Origin: Sialis fuliginosa | Taxonomy: Eukaryota; Arthropoda; Insecta; Megaloptera; Sialidae | Direction: 5' to 3' | Length of the DNA stretch: 64,000 nt | Assembly: GCA_961205875.1 (NCBI GenBank) | Contig: OY540813.1 | Span: forward strand, 22,849,001 to 22,913,000 | Part shown: piece after piece, positions 13,614 to 24,692 of the stretch | Position numbering within the stretch: the first letter of the stretch is position 1 | Layout: every line of letters starts with the position of its first letter | Translations under genes and position numbers: made by a program | The notes under the pieces: generated by a model | Seen by the model: only the letters and a program-made list of their open reading frames with translations | What the model was told of the DNA's origin: nothing | Databases searched by the model: none

Positions 13614-14685
13614 TTAACGTCACTATTAGTATATTATTAAAAATGATATAGCTACATACTTGTGTGTATCACTTAACTTCTTGTTTAAAATCTGACATTA
13701 AACTTATTTGACAGTTGTAAACCTATAGATCCAAAGTGAATCATAATTTGATACTGATGTTTAGTCTTGGGGAAAGAGGTCGAGGAGAAAATCTACCGTG
13801 TTTAATTTTAATTCTTATCGTGCTAATAACATATCCGTTTCATTAATTTTGAAATTTATCTCCTAATTAAATCTATCCAATCTCATTTCGTATTCAATTA
13901 GCGGTGTGCATTTTTTGGAGATGGTGCCAAATTGCACAATCATTGATATGCTCGTATTCATTTCATGATGAGTTAATTTTGAATACTAACTTGTAGAACT
14001 TTGTGAACTGTAAACGTGTTTTGTTCTTGTGTAGCAGAACGTAACGAATCCAGACTTCTTCCGATTGATTGTTTTAAGGCTTCAATGCTTCCGTCACATT
14101 TACATAGATGGCGCTCCCGATCTTTCATTAGCATTTGTTATTTCAAGACCTTCTTGTCAATATTTTTAAAGTGTTTTTTGTTAGTTTATATTATTCAAAA
14201 GGAATGTATTCTCTATAAACATTTTATCTTTTACATAAATATAAGGAAGATTATTTTAATGCGGATAGATAAAATAAAACACTCTGGAAATATAATGTCC
14301 AGAGTATTAATATATAATAAAAAAATTAATTCAAGTACCACTGTTCTAAATTCTATATCGCAGAATTAGTACCCCGTTCAAAGTGCTCGTAAGTTTACAA
14401 TTGTTTTGTTCAATTTTTAATTGTTTACCTTTTTTAATGGGGATAAAATAAATTTTCAAAAAAATCGTAATTATCTTCAAAAGGAATAAGAAAAATCTAT
14501 AAAATTCAACAATAAAATTATCAGCACTCACCGAACATATGCTGTTTACTTTTTTTTTCAAAAATAATTCAAAATTAGAATGTAGTAAAATTTAAAATAT
14601 ATTGTGTTAACACCTTTTCGATAATTTTTAAACTAATACCTAAATTTAAAAATTAAAATTAGTTTAAATCTAATTGTAAAGGTAA
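13614..14685. other. AT-rich noncoding DNA
   Basis: No recognised gene. The open frame at 14016-14369 starts at TTG and includes a more GC-rich beginning (about 14016-14130, with GATGGCGCTCCCG), but shows no recognisable domain or splice structure. Confidence 0.5.
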
Positions 14686-15055
14686 TGGTCACGTTCACGA
14701 TTGACCAAAAACTGAACAACGAGCTTTGATTGGTTGATTTATGGAATTTCTGGCGGATTGTACCAGAAAATTAACAAATGTCATTTTTTAGGCGTGTAAG
14801 GAAGTGAGACAGAAGTAACCATAAAGAGATAGAAACTAGTGTTCTGACAGAAACGCTCAACATGAAGTGAACATAAAAGTTCTTTGGTTAGCCTGGTCAC
14901 TAGTTTCTATCTGCTTCTAGTTACTTCTTTCTCACTTCCTTACACACTTAAAAAATGACATTCTTTAAATTTCTGGTACATTCCATCAGAAATTCCATGA
15001 ATCAACCAATCAAAGCTCGTTGTTCACTGTTTTTGGTCAGTCGTGAACGTGACCA
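14686..15055. mobile_element. MITE-like element, about 160-bp inverted arms
   Basis: Starts TGGTCACGTTCACGA and ends TCGTGAACGTGACCA. The arms (about 14686-14845 and 14894-15055) remain complementary through blocks such as AACGAGCTTTGATTGGTTGA and AGATAGAAACTAGTG, with a roughly 50-bp centre. No coding capacity. Superfamily not assigned; flanking duplication unclear. Confidence 0.85.
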
Positions 15056-15795
15056 ATATTATCTACTGTTCACAAAAACTCGCTCTTGACAAGTTTTTCT
15101 TTAGATTATTATTTCTGTTATTTAGAATTATAGAAATATTCGTAATGACATATTTTATGTATGTGTGTATGACAACAAATTCTCGTGCAATATTATTTTA
15201 GAAATTAATTAGATGTAGCAGATGTGTCGAGAACAAAACAGAACAAAACGTGTATACGTATGTCTGTCATTCGCTGTTGTTGTAGCATTCGTGAGTGACG
15301 ATAACAAATTTATCTTTATGCATATTAAACCTGCAGGGTGGATAATCAGTCATTAAGCGTACATATCTAACCGAGGTGCTGTACATAATTCTATACTGTA
15401 CCTATATTGTTTGCTGTATTATAGTAAATTTAAAATTTCAGTTTTTGGTATGAATTGTTTGTGATATTTGGATTGTGTTATACACAAATGTATCAACCCA
15501 CACAAAGTTCATTTCGAGGTACCAATGTTTTTATTGCGCGTGCATACATTAGTGATTTTGTTACATTTATTTGTGTTGGTAAAAAGTTATTTGGTGTTTG
15601 GTTAAATAAATATTCCAATAGAATCTGAAATAATGTTTTTTTCTTTTATATTCCCTTTTCAATCAAACTGCAAAGATTTGCTGTAATGTTGTGAACTTCT
15701 TTTAATTAAATGAAATTGCATTAATATCTCAAAAAAATTATTTTGCATTAATGCATAACACAGTTCATTTACCGTAATTTGAAATATGTTTTTAA
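15056..15795. other. AT-rich noncoding DNA
   Basis: Nothing recognised. A slightly less AT-rich stretch at about 15225-15390 has no open structure of note. Confidence 0.5.
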
Positions 15796-16072
15796 CCCCC
15801 GATGAGAGGTGTTATGCGTTAGATCCGTACATTTGTTTCTATATTCCCATACACCTCTCGATTTTATTGCGGTTTTTAGCCCTCGACCAAAAGAGAGGGG
15901 TTGTTCGTTTGACCTGTACATTTGTTTCTATGTTTGTACGTTCCGCTGTAGCTATCTAATGTATCAACCGATTTCGATGCGGTTTTTTGACCCCAACCAA
16001 AAGAGGGGTTATGCGTTTGACTCATACGTTTGTTCCTATGTTTTCAGCTATCTAAAATGCACCTGGGATGAT
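15796..16072 (+). repeat. Tandem repeat, about 110-bp unit, 2.5-3 imperfect copies
   Basis: Units begin near 15796, 15881 and 15991 and share AAAAGAGAGGGGTT, GTACATTTGTTTCTATG, GTAGCTATCTAA and GATTTCGATGCGGTTTTT; the first unit is shortened. The wording of the unit resembles dispersed repeats I remember from lepidopteran DNA. The plus-strand open frame 15809-16075 arises from the repeat and starts at TTG; I do not regard it as a gene. Confidence 0.75.
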
Positions 16073-16848
16073 TAGAGGATTTATTACATTTGTAAATTTA
16101 ATTGTTTTCATGGATCTATGCTATTTTGAAATTTTCAAAATTATTTTTGGAATTCTATAACTAAATCGCAAACTCTCAGAAATTGTGAGAAATTACAAAA
16201 GTTACACCAACTTTTAAAAATAATTTAAGATATACACGAGTCTGTAATTTGAATTTTTGTTTAGATATACTTTTTATTTCCAGTCACAGCCTAGATTTAA
16301 ATAATCAATAACATTTATCCTAGCTTACAATATTTTACCAGTTGTTATATTTTTATCTTTTAATATCGTTGTTATACAATATATTTTATCAACATAATAA
16401 AGTTACATGATTGTACATATAAACCCCATTTGTTTACTCTAACCGGCCAGAAAAAATACGAGGGGCACAAGAGTAATCTATATATAGTACATATAGAAAA
16501 TATGTAATATTAAAATATTAATGATTAATTAGGCTACATTAACAAAATCCTTTGAAAAATATCTTAACTATTTTATGCTACTGTATTTAAGGGTTGAAGG
16601 ATGGTGGATTAAAACTGGTACTATATAAGCTATCTATTGGCGTTTTATTTATTGCTCCATGATTATTAGTTCCGGAGATATAAGCTTTCAAATTGTGATA
16701 TATTTCGTTGGATCCGTGCTCCCAAGGTTATCCCCCATACCGCCGGGGAAGAGGTAGTTCTACGTCTAAACTAGATAATTATAATAGCCCGAGAGGTGAG
16801 CGCCAAAAATTGCAACTACTTTATAAAGGTTGATTTTTTTATATTACA
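16073..16848. other. Noncoding DNA before the large palindrome
   Basis: AT-rich. About 16580-16800 is a less AT-rich patch (CCATACCGCCGGGGAAGAGG) with no family recognised. The motif TTGCAACTACTTTATAAA at about 16811-16828 recurs inside the palindrome near 16939 and, inverted, near 17162-17180. Confidence 0.55.
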
Positions 16849-17268
16849 TCACATTTGTGGTGTAGAGATACAGTCTGCCGTCAGTCAGCTAGTTTCGTTA
16901 GCGTTTGGCGCAGGGGCGGCTTTATTTTTGTAAAAATGTTGCAACTACTTTATAAAATCTGAAAATTTATTTGTAAGCAGTATACTAAGTAAGAACCCCT
17001 TTTATCATAATCAGCCTTCAAAATCTTGCAACCGTCAGTAGCGCATTTAACTTAACGAGTTTAACGCGCTGCTGACGCGCCCGGTTGCAAGATTTTGAAA
17101 GTTGATTATGATAAAAGAGGTTCTTACTTAGTATACTGCTTACAAATAAATTTTCAGATTTTATAAAGTAGTTGCAACATTTTTACAAAAATAAAGCTGC
17201 CCCTGCGCCAAACGCTAACGAAACTAGCTGACTGACGGCAGGCTGTATCTCTACACCACAAATGTGAC
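16849..17268. repeat. Large palindromic foldback, about 200-bp arms
   Basis: A 420-bp inverted repeat. The left arm begins TCACATTTGTGGTGTAGAGA and the right arm ends TCTCTACACCACAAATGTGA. The arms stay paired through CAGTCAGCTAGTTTCGTTAGCG, the TTGCAACTACTTTATAAA block and AGTATACTAAGTAAGAACC, with small indels near the centre (about 17050). The left arm reads GGGGCGGCTTT where the right arm implies GGGGCAGCTTT, so divergence is low. No coding capacity. Confidence 0.9.
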
Positions 17269-17483
17269 GATTCTTTCTTTTATATCTTTTGTGTCGTGGT
17301 ACTTATCATTTTGTAATCATTAGCATGTGTCCATCACTGCGTGCTCATTACTGGTTCTGCCTTTGCCAATTGTTTTATTAGTAAAAAAGTTCATGAGAAT
17401 TACAAAAAACAAGCCCATTCATCCAAAAAAAAACCGAAAACTTGCTCTTATAGCGACCATAACTGGTGCCTTTACCTTATGTA
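17269..17483 (+). mobile_element. Family B element, right part
   Basis: Runs parallel to 30705-30969: both have CTTATCATTTTGTAATCATTAGCA, then GTTCATGA(G/A)AATTA, AAGCCCAT and a right end of the form ACTGGTGCC..T.CCTTAT. The adjacent palindrome begins exactly where homology starts, so the palindrome may have inserted into, or rearranged with, this copy and removed its left half. Confidence 0.7.
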
Positions 17484-18160
17484 ATTGAAAATAATATTAA
17501 TTCAAAATACCGGGTAGATGAATAAAAAAGTCTTCTATTTATTGACATAGTATTCTGTTATACCAGATGTTTAATGTAAAATATTACGAATTTGTATTTC
17601 GATAAGTAAGATGTTTGCAGAAAAACTTCAGATAAAAGTTACTCAATTTGAAGGGGGCCATGTCATGATATTCTTTTTTATTTGTAAGTGATTTTTGTAG
17701 AGACGTTTATCTACGTGGTTAATTGTTATTTATAATAAATATTTATTTTGAATAATTAATAACCATAGTATGGTTACTATAAATATAATTGTCTAAGATT
17801 TGTTGGTACTTCAACCTAAAGTGGATATATGTATGTCAGAATATACTGCACTTGTACCCAGCATGCATTTATCCGCAACATGCAGTATATGTGTCAGTGA
17901 CAATTTTTCATCATGCTGCGAAATGAACGTTCGTGGTACGAAACCATTTTATGCACTTCTCTCTCCCTCCTCCTCCCCTTTCTCTTTCTCACCCTCAATG
18001 CATCACGTCGCTTTGTCTAGCGAATGCTCTGTTAAAACTTTAGATATATACCATCATGTCTAGGTTCATTTTCCTCTTGGAACACATTGTTTCTTATGAG
18101 AGTAATATATCCCTCGTCCTAAGAATATTACTCCTCAACAACTCCTACCTTTTATGCTAA
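17484..18160. other. Noncoding DNA
   Basis: AT-rich, with a less AT-rich patch at 17800-18060 that includes a CT-rich tract at about 17959-17993. A plus-strand frame (17800-18063) is open across it but starts at TTG and shows no domain I know. Confidence 0.5.
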
Positions 18161-18352
18161 AGCCCACGTTATTTCTATAACGCCGAGGCGAGATTTTTAT
18201 TGTCTCGAACCGAAACGAGACCGAGACGATACCGCTTGATTTTAATGAAACGAGACAGTCGTTAATTTTGATAACACGAGACCGAGACGATATAAACTAT
18301 ATATTTATATGTTTCGTCAAGAACTCCGCCGAGAATCTCGGTTATAACACTG
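18161..18352. mobile_element. GAGAC-rich inverted-repeat element
   Basis: The left end TATAACGCCGAGGCGAGA is approximately complementary to the right end TCTCGGTTATAACACTG. The interior repeats CGAGACCGAGACGAT-type motifs. Related GAGAC-rich segments occur at 20.94-21.05, 40.59-40.85 and 62.94-63.02 kb. Apparently a short nonautonomous transposon family; superfamily uncertain. Confidence 0.55.
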
Positions 18353-18393
18353 AATAACAAAAAATTAGGTACATTTGTTTTGTTGGCGAGAAC

Positions 18394-18654
18394 TTAATAG
18401 ATGATACCGAAGATTTTTTTTTTATCAATATACTCCTCAATAAAATTAAAGGATAATTTTAAAAAATCAACAGTTATATCTCCGTGAAATTTTTGTATGA
18501 TCCAAAGCTCATTCATAAGCTTATGCTTTTTTGTTTTTGAATTAAGAGCGTAATAACTTTTTTCATCCCTTGCCACTCTATACCAAGAGTTAAAAGAGTT
18601 AGAAAAATTCTCCCTTAATTTTTTATAAACTTTGAAAGGGTATATGGGGCGCAA
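18394..18654 (-). other. Open frame of doubtful status (86 codons)
   Basis: Minus-strand ATG frame beginning MRPIYPFKVYKKLRENFSNS, Lys/Tyr/Phe-rich. No family recognised; composition follows the AT-rich background. It could be a chance frame or a piece of a decayed gene. Confidence 0.15.
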
Positions 18655-18792
18655 TATTTTTTTACGAGAAATTTAATGAAAGCTTTCGAAAGCCTGTTCT
18701 TTTCTCTTGAAAATGCGTTTTTTTACTATGTAATTTACGGTCAAAGTAAAATGACTTTAATCTCCCGTATATCGTGATGAAATAAAGATCGC

Positions 18793-18852
18793 ACAATAAT
18801 CGGCTTAATATCAATAGAGTTCAGCTTTCTAATGAAGCCGATTATTGTGCGT
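18793..18852. repeat. Hairpin with 17-bp stem
   Basis: CGCACAATAATCGGCTT and its reverse complement AAGCCGATTATTGTGCG flank a loop of about 25 nt. It directly precedes the family A fragment at 18856; it may be the terminal pair of a very short element. Confidence 0.7.
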
Positions 18853-18855
18853 TTT

Positions 18856-19069
18856 TTGATGTTTTAAATGTCATTTTGACGTTTGAATAATATTCAGAAA
18901 AATTTCGAACTAATATTTTTTATTAAAATTGAATAAAAATTAAATGGGTTACAAATTCCAGGCAATTTATCTGAACAATTTATTGGTTTTTATTTAAATT
19001 GTTCAATAATTAACTACCTCTTGGTGAATTTAGCACGAGAAAGCACTGTGCATTTACTTAGCAGATATT
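18856..19069 (-). mobile_element. Family A, truncated copy 2
   Basis: Only the AACATCTGCC-end third is present, inverted. It starts at the TTTAAATGTCATTTTGACGT block and runs to GAGAAAGCACTGTGCATTTA, then CTTAGCAGATATT. The other end is missing. Confidence 0.75.
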
Positions 19070-19602
19070 TTTTTTAAATGCAATTATTTTTTTTAATACT
19101 TTTATTAAATTCCAATGTTTATCAGTTTACAAATGTAGTGATAACAATGGAAAACTTGAAAAGGAATTCATTTGCTTTGTGGAAAAAGCACACCTTTATG
19201 TAAGTTAATATAGATATCAGGAATACAATTTTCTTTGAAGACATTTAAATTAATTCCAGAATGAGATAGGGTAAAACAGCAGGCAATAAACTTGGCGCAA
19301 TACTAAATTACGGAAAAACTATTTCATTAAAGTAATAAAATGTGTAGGAATGTCATCAAGATCTTTAAACTGTGTATATTAGCAGAAACATACACAATTT
19401 AACAAAATAAACATAATGCTTATTGTGTCATTTTCTCGTATTTTATTCTCATTGTCTGCTACATACTTTATATTGCCGTTCAACTTGTCTTCTGGATCTT
19501 GTAATTTAATATTGTCACTGTTTTAAATCTGCGAGAAAATAAATAAAAACACATCTGTTCCGCATGTGGACTGACACCCATGATTTATCTTAAAATAAGA
19601 TA

Positions 19603-20424
19603 TTTTGCTTCCTCGCAATATCGAAGATACGAGAAGCTATGTGATCGTTTCAGATTGAGACAAAAAAAAAGTTCTCCAATTTCAAAATTTTAAATTTATT
19701 TATCCGTTTCACGTCAAGACAAACATTTTTCGTTCCGTGTCTGTCTGTCTGTCCGTGTGTCCGTGTGTCCGTGTATCCGTCCGTCTGTCCCCTGAATCCT
19801 TGTCACACGCATAACTCATGAACCACTGAACCGATATTATTGAAACTTGGTCGGGTGGTTGGGTTTGGTTTGAGGACGGTCTCATTTCAAAATCATCAAA
19901 ATCGTGTGTAAGGGGGAGGGGTGACACCCCAAAATATTTATTTTTTCAAGATATCTCAAGAACGACACATGTTACGAGAAAATTGTATAGAATATTTTTT
20001 GTAGAGAATTAAATTTCCTATAATATGGGTCTACTACGTTTGTTGTAAAATATTCCCTTACAAAGATTTATCTAAATTAATTTTAAAAATTCGTGTTTTG
20101 TTTTTCTAAATTGATATTTGATTGGATATATTAAGTGTCATTTTGACGTTTTAAATGTCACTTTGGCGTTTTAAATGTCACTTTGACGTTTTAAATGTCA
20201 TTTTGACATTTGCATAAATTTAGATTTAGATTGAAATTGTCAAAAAATTAAAAATATATGAAAAAATATTCAGGTGCGTTTTAAGAAAAAATTCGAACTA
20301 AGATTTTTTAGTAAAATTTATATAAAAATTAAATGGTTAACCAATGCCAGGCAATTTATCTGAACACTATCGGTTTTAGTGAATTTAGCACGAGGAAGCA
20401 CTGTGCATTTACTTGGCAGATGTT
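19603..20424 (-). mobile_element. Family A, full-length copy 3
   Basis: Roughly 820 bp, inverted relative to copy 1, running from ATTTTGCTTCCTCGCAATATC to GCATTTACTTGGCAGATGTT. It has a CTGT/CCGT microsatellite (about 19738-19790), CTTGTCACACGCATAACTCATG and GGGGGAGGGGTGACACCCC. It is longer than other copies because of a 20-bp tandem repeat at about 20130-20212. Confidence 0.85.
20130..20212. repeat. 20-bp tandem repeat inside family A
   Basis: Four units with exact 20-bp spacing based on TTTTAAATGTCATTTTGACG. Each unit carries the self-complementary-like pair GTCA/TGAC. Other family A copies have fewer or degraded units (about 18870-18893, 38720-38745, 41480-41530). Confidence 0.85.
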
Positions 20425-23400
20425 TTTTCTTTAATTTTTTCTGAAAAAGTAATGTGATGTCCACAGTAGTTTATTAATTTTACATCAACGTTTTATTGTC
20501 AATTAAAATATATTAATATTAATATAATTAAATCATTATTTATTTGGTATTTTTAAAAAAGTATGTGCTCTTCGACTCCACGGCAGATATTTTTTATTTG
20601 ATTTTGTTTTGATGCTTAATATTTTTATTGTTTTGTCAATAAAGTATAAGAGACATTTTGAATGAAAGCAAGAAGTTGGCAACCCTGGTTTTCTGGTTCG
20701 AATGCAAGTTTATTTATCTTATTTAATTGGATGAACATTGAACATTAAGAGAAAATTGATAAAATTTATTTGTTTTCATGTTGGACATATACACAAAATG
20801 ATTGTATAACAATTTTTGATTGATATTTTAAATAAAATAAACAATACATACTTATACTATATGTATTTCATATATGTTTTCTGCAGTGAGTTATTTTGGC
20901 TTCTGAACAGCACGTGATATATTTTATTTAAAAAAATCACCCGAGACCGAGATGACTTCAATTTTCACAAAACGAGATCACATGTAAAATTCGTATCGAG
21001 ACGAGACTTACCTGACTCTCATTTCATCTCGTGTGCAACGCTACTTATGTAGATTTACCCTAAAATAAAGTAAGTAGGTCTCTAGGAGCCCTTATTTCCC
21101 CCTTTATCATGGTGTACTCATTCCATAGTTCTATTTGCAGTATTTTTTTTTAAATTGTGTGCAACATTTTTCGGCTGTTTAAAATAGCGTGGAATTATAC
21201 CGGCTTCTGTATGTACATTAGGTAGTGACTTACACCGTTTTTAATTTGTCTGAATAGAGTCACGTGACCGTGGGTACTCTTTGTGTAAAAAGTTTCACTA
21301 ATTATCATTTCATATTGTTTGCAGAAGTCTACGAAATAATTTGCCTTTTTCATTTTGCTCTTGTTCGCATCGGATTTACCTATTATTACTCGGGATAAAG
21401 TTTTGCGTCCTAATTTTTCTTTAAGTTGAATTTAATTTTGAACTCTTTTTTAATCAGTACTTATGAATAAAAATGAAATATTGATTTCAAAATCCAAAAA
21501 CTTTGGAGTAGGTACCATAATCTTTTGGAACTAAAATTTTTTATTTACTTCAATTTTAATAAAATGTTTTTAAGTTATAAATTTTAATGGTACCCTCCTA
21601 TCATCTATTATTTTGAAGAATTTATTTTAAATTTAAAATTAAAAATATTTTTTTAAATATTGTACAATTTTTTGTCAAAAAAAAGAATTAAAAATATTTT
21701 TATAAATATTTAATTAAGATATTCTAATGACGAGTAGAATACCGGAAGAATTTTTGGAAACGATCTATGTTTTTGGTTTCGGTCTTTATTGTTGAAATAG
21801 TGTATAATAAAAATATGAAAAAAAATCGATTTTCTCAAAAGTTTTAATGGGTAGGTAGAAAAATTACTACTACAGATCAATAAACTATAAAAATCTGTTC
21901 CATTTGCTAGACATAAGATACATATCTAGTTTGTTCCCATCATGTCGAGGTTATCTTCCTTATTGTGAGCCGAAAAGTTCTACTTTTAAGGTATCAGATG
22001 CTCTTCTTCATTCTGAGATAGGATTTGTTATAGAGCTGATCGATTGCCAATCCCAGGTCTTCTACTAGTCTATCGTATTTCTTTTTTTCAATCCGACTTG
22101 GGACTGATTGGAAAAGCCTTAACAGTTTATAATTTAGATCTCGATTTAACAAAGTATTAGTTTTTGAATTTCATATGTATTTAAAATAATTCCATATATG
22201 ATTTTATATACTTTTTCACGATGTTTATAATAATGATAAATGAGCGTATTGTATACAAACAAATAATACTCATTCCCAAACTAAAAAAAATGTTTTGCCT
22301 AAACAGGATGTTAAATGGTGGATACACAAACTTTTACAATTTATTATGAAATACTTTTTTCGAAAACAACCAATCAATCAATTCAAATCGACTGAAATCA
22401 GGTTGACTTATTTTGATTTCTTAACAGTTCAATTAATAATAAGAAAGTTGTACTCATGGGGGGACAAATGAGGCACTTATCACCCCCCCCCCCCTGAATA
22501 TAATATAAATTGTTGCAATACTGTACTATTTACAAAAAAAAACATATAATTAAATAAAAGTTTATTAATGTAATTATTTTTTTACATACTTTGCCCCCCA
22601 GCAAATTTTCAACGGAGACCTCTGGTTGCATATATCTCCCGAGTTTTGGTTTCTGCTGTGGTTTTATTTTTGGTCAAGATTCATCTCTCCAAAGTCCCAG
22701 TTTCCTTCACTGGACAGTCCGCTTGAAATTTTTAATCTTAAATTATAGTTAGATAACAATTTTTACTGCCTTATTTTTTTAACTTTTCACTTCAAGCTTG
22801 TTTGAAATGTATAATAATATTTATATTTGTTAAAATACTCTGAAATTACAGTTCGAAAAGTTTATTTTACAATACGTTTTGAATATTTACTTAGAACATT
22901 GTAATTTTTCAGTTTAATTTATATCCAGAATAACATGAATTATCTCACAATTTTAGCTACGTTGAGTTTTTGATGTACACGTGAAGCATTTTATAGTTTA
23001 TATATCAATTAAACCAAAGAAATTTGTTGAATGAATAATTGGAAAACGGTTCGATACATCGAAAAAATGGTAAGGACATAATATTTTAGGTATTAGTATT
23101 CTCTATAACAATAATATAAAAAGATTATATCATAATATATTATATCTTATAAAGTAGAAAGTAAAAAAATAAATAAATAAAAATAAAAACATCATTACAA
23201 ATAAATGGGTCGTTTTATTCGTCAAACTTAAAAACATTTCATTTTTATAATCTGGAATATTTTTCTTTGTGCCGAATAATTTTAAAGTTAATAAAAATGT
23301 TATATGGCTCTCGTATGAATACTGTAATTGGCCTTCATTTACATATAGCGTATATTTTAGCGATATATAGTGCACATATTATTTTTCATACGAATGTTCC

Positions 23401-24114
23401 CTCATTACGTACTCAACTCTGTAATAAAGCTTTGTGCATGATACTAGCGTTTGTTTAGCTGTTATGCAGCAGCGCCTTTGTATTATATCCAGTTCTTTAA
23501 GTATACTTTTATCATCACTGTAATTCCATGCTTATGTTTATATCTGGATTATTTTTGAAATTTATTTGTATGGTATACATACAAACATCTAGAACGCTCG
23601 TGGTTGAAAAAAAACTGTTTCTGTTCAAAGCTTGTGTAATATAATTTTCTTTTCTTATATGAATTGTAAAGCCGATTTTTCGATATTTTGATGGAAATAT
23701 TCATTTTGATCTTCCCTGAATTCATTATATTTTCGCCATAACGTATGTGTGTTAGTTGGTCTGTAACAAGACCGTTTGCACTAATAGAAGGTTTTCTTCG
23801 TACTTAAAAAATGAGAAAAGTTTAAAAACGTTTCTGAAATAATTTTTATAAAAGGTTTATAATACCAAAATAAACGGTTTTCTTGTGAACTTGATGGTTT
23901 CTGAGTAAAATATATTTAGAAAATCAAAAATCTCTATTTCTTCGCTAGAATAATATACCGTAATAAAAAATATGTTTACATTTGAAAAACGTCCACCAAA
24001 TCAAAAACAAACTACGCCATTTTATTTCACCTTCAAAACCAAATAACTTTTATTCCGAACATTTTTTTAATACTTCGTTTCAGAAATAGCCATTATTCAA
24101 ATGAACAGTATATT
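20425..24114. other. AT-rich noncoding DNA with repeat fragments
   Basis: No gene recognised. Contents: a GAGAC-rich fragment (20938-21052); a C12 tract (22483-22494); a fragment at about 23030-23110 related to 12180-12260; and a fragment at about 23650-23770 related to 46720-46840 (TTTTGATGGAA, TTTTGATCTTCCCT, TATTTTCGCCATAACG). Short frames at 23130-23375 and 23267-23458 have no coding character. Confidence 0.55.
20938..21052. mobile_element. GAGAC-rich dispersed repeat fragment
   Basis: Contains CCGAGACCGAGATGACTTCA, CACAAAACGAGAT, CGTATCGAGACGAGACTTAC and CATCTCGTGTGCAACGCTA. It aligns by eye with 62945-63016, which ends ATCGTGTGCAGCCCTA, giving a probable element end of the form TAGGGCTGCACACGA. 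Confidence 0.5.
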
Positions 24115-24692
24115 AGGCCAGTCCCCAGAGCTATAAAATCGATGTAAAAAAGCATTAATTTATACAAATTATTGGATAAATGCGTTCATTAAGGCTTAAA
24201 CTTAATACATTCAATTTGTGACCTTGAATTCCGACCGAAAGGTATTAGAATATGTAGGATTTTTTTACTTTTTGCACTTTATCTCTGACCCTATCACGAA
24301 ATCCAATAAAATTGTAGAATACTTTTTGTTTCTCTATAAAATTACAAAGAAAACAAAATAAAAATTAACTCACTGCGCTTATTTGTTTCGGAAATATGGT
24401 AAATCAAAAATTGACCGAAAATGCGCAAAAATCACGGAAAATGCTTTTTTTTACATATCGGCTCGCACATTTTTTGTATCGGCTCGGATACTAGACTATA
24501 TAACAAATAAAATGAGCCCAAAATTAACTCTCTACCACTAATAGAACCGGAGATACGTGTGCCTTTTCTAATATCTTCCGGTCGGAATTCAAAGTCACAA
24601 AATTGAATTTATTAAGTTTAAGCCTTAATGAACCCATTTACCCAATAATTTGTGTTGTATGAATTAACGCTTTTAGCTCTGGGGACTGGCCT
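24115..24692. mobile_element. MITE-like element with about 145-bp terminal inverted repeats
   Basis: Starts AGGCCAGTCCCCAGAGCTA and ends TAGCTCTGGGGACTGGCCT. Complementarity continues through CATTAAGGCTTAAACTTAAT and GAATTCCGACCG. The element is directly flanked by ATATT on both sides, a possible 5-bp target duplication, though such AT sequence could match by chance. The interior is noncoding. Confidence 0.88.
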
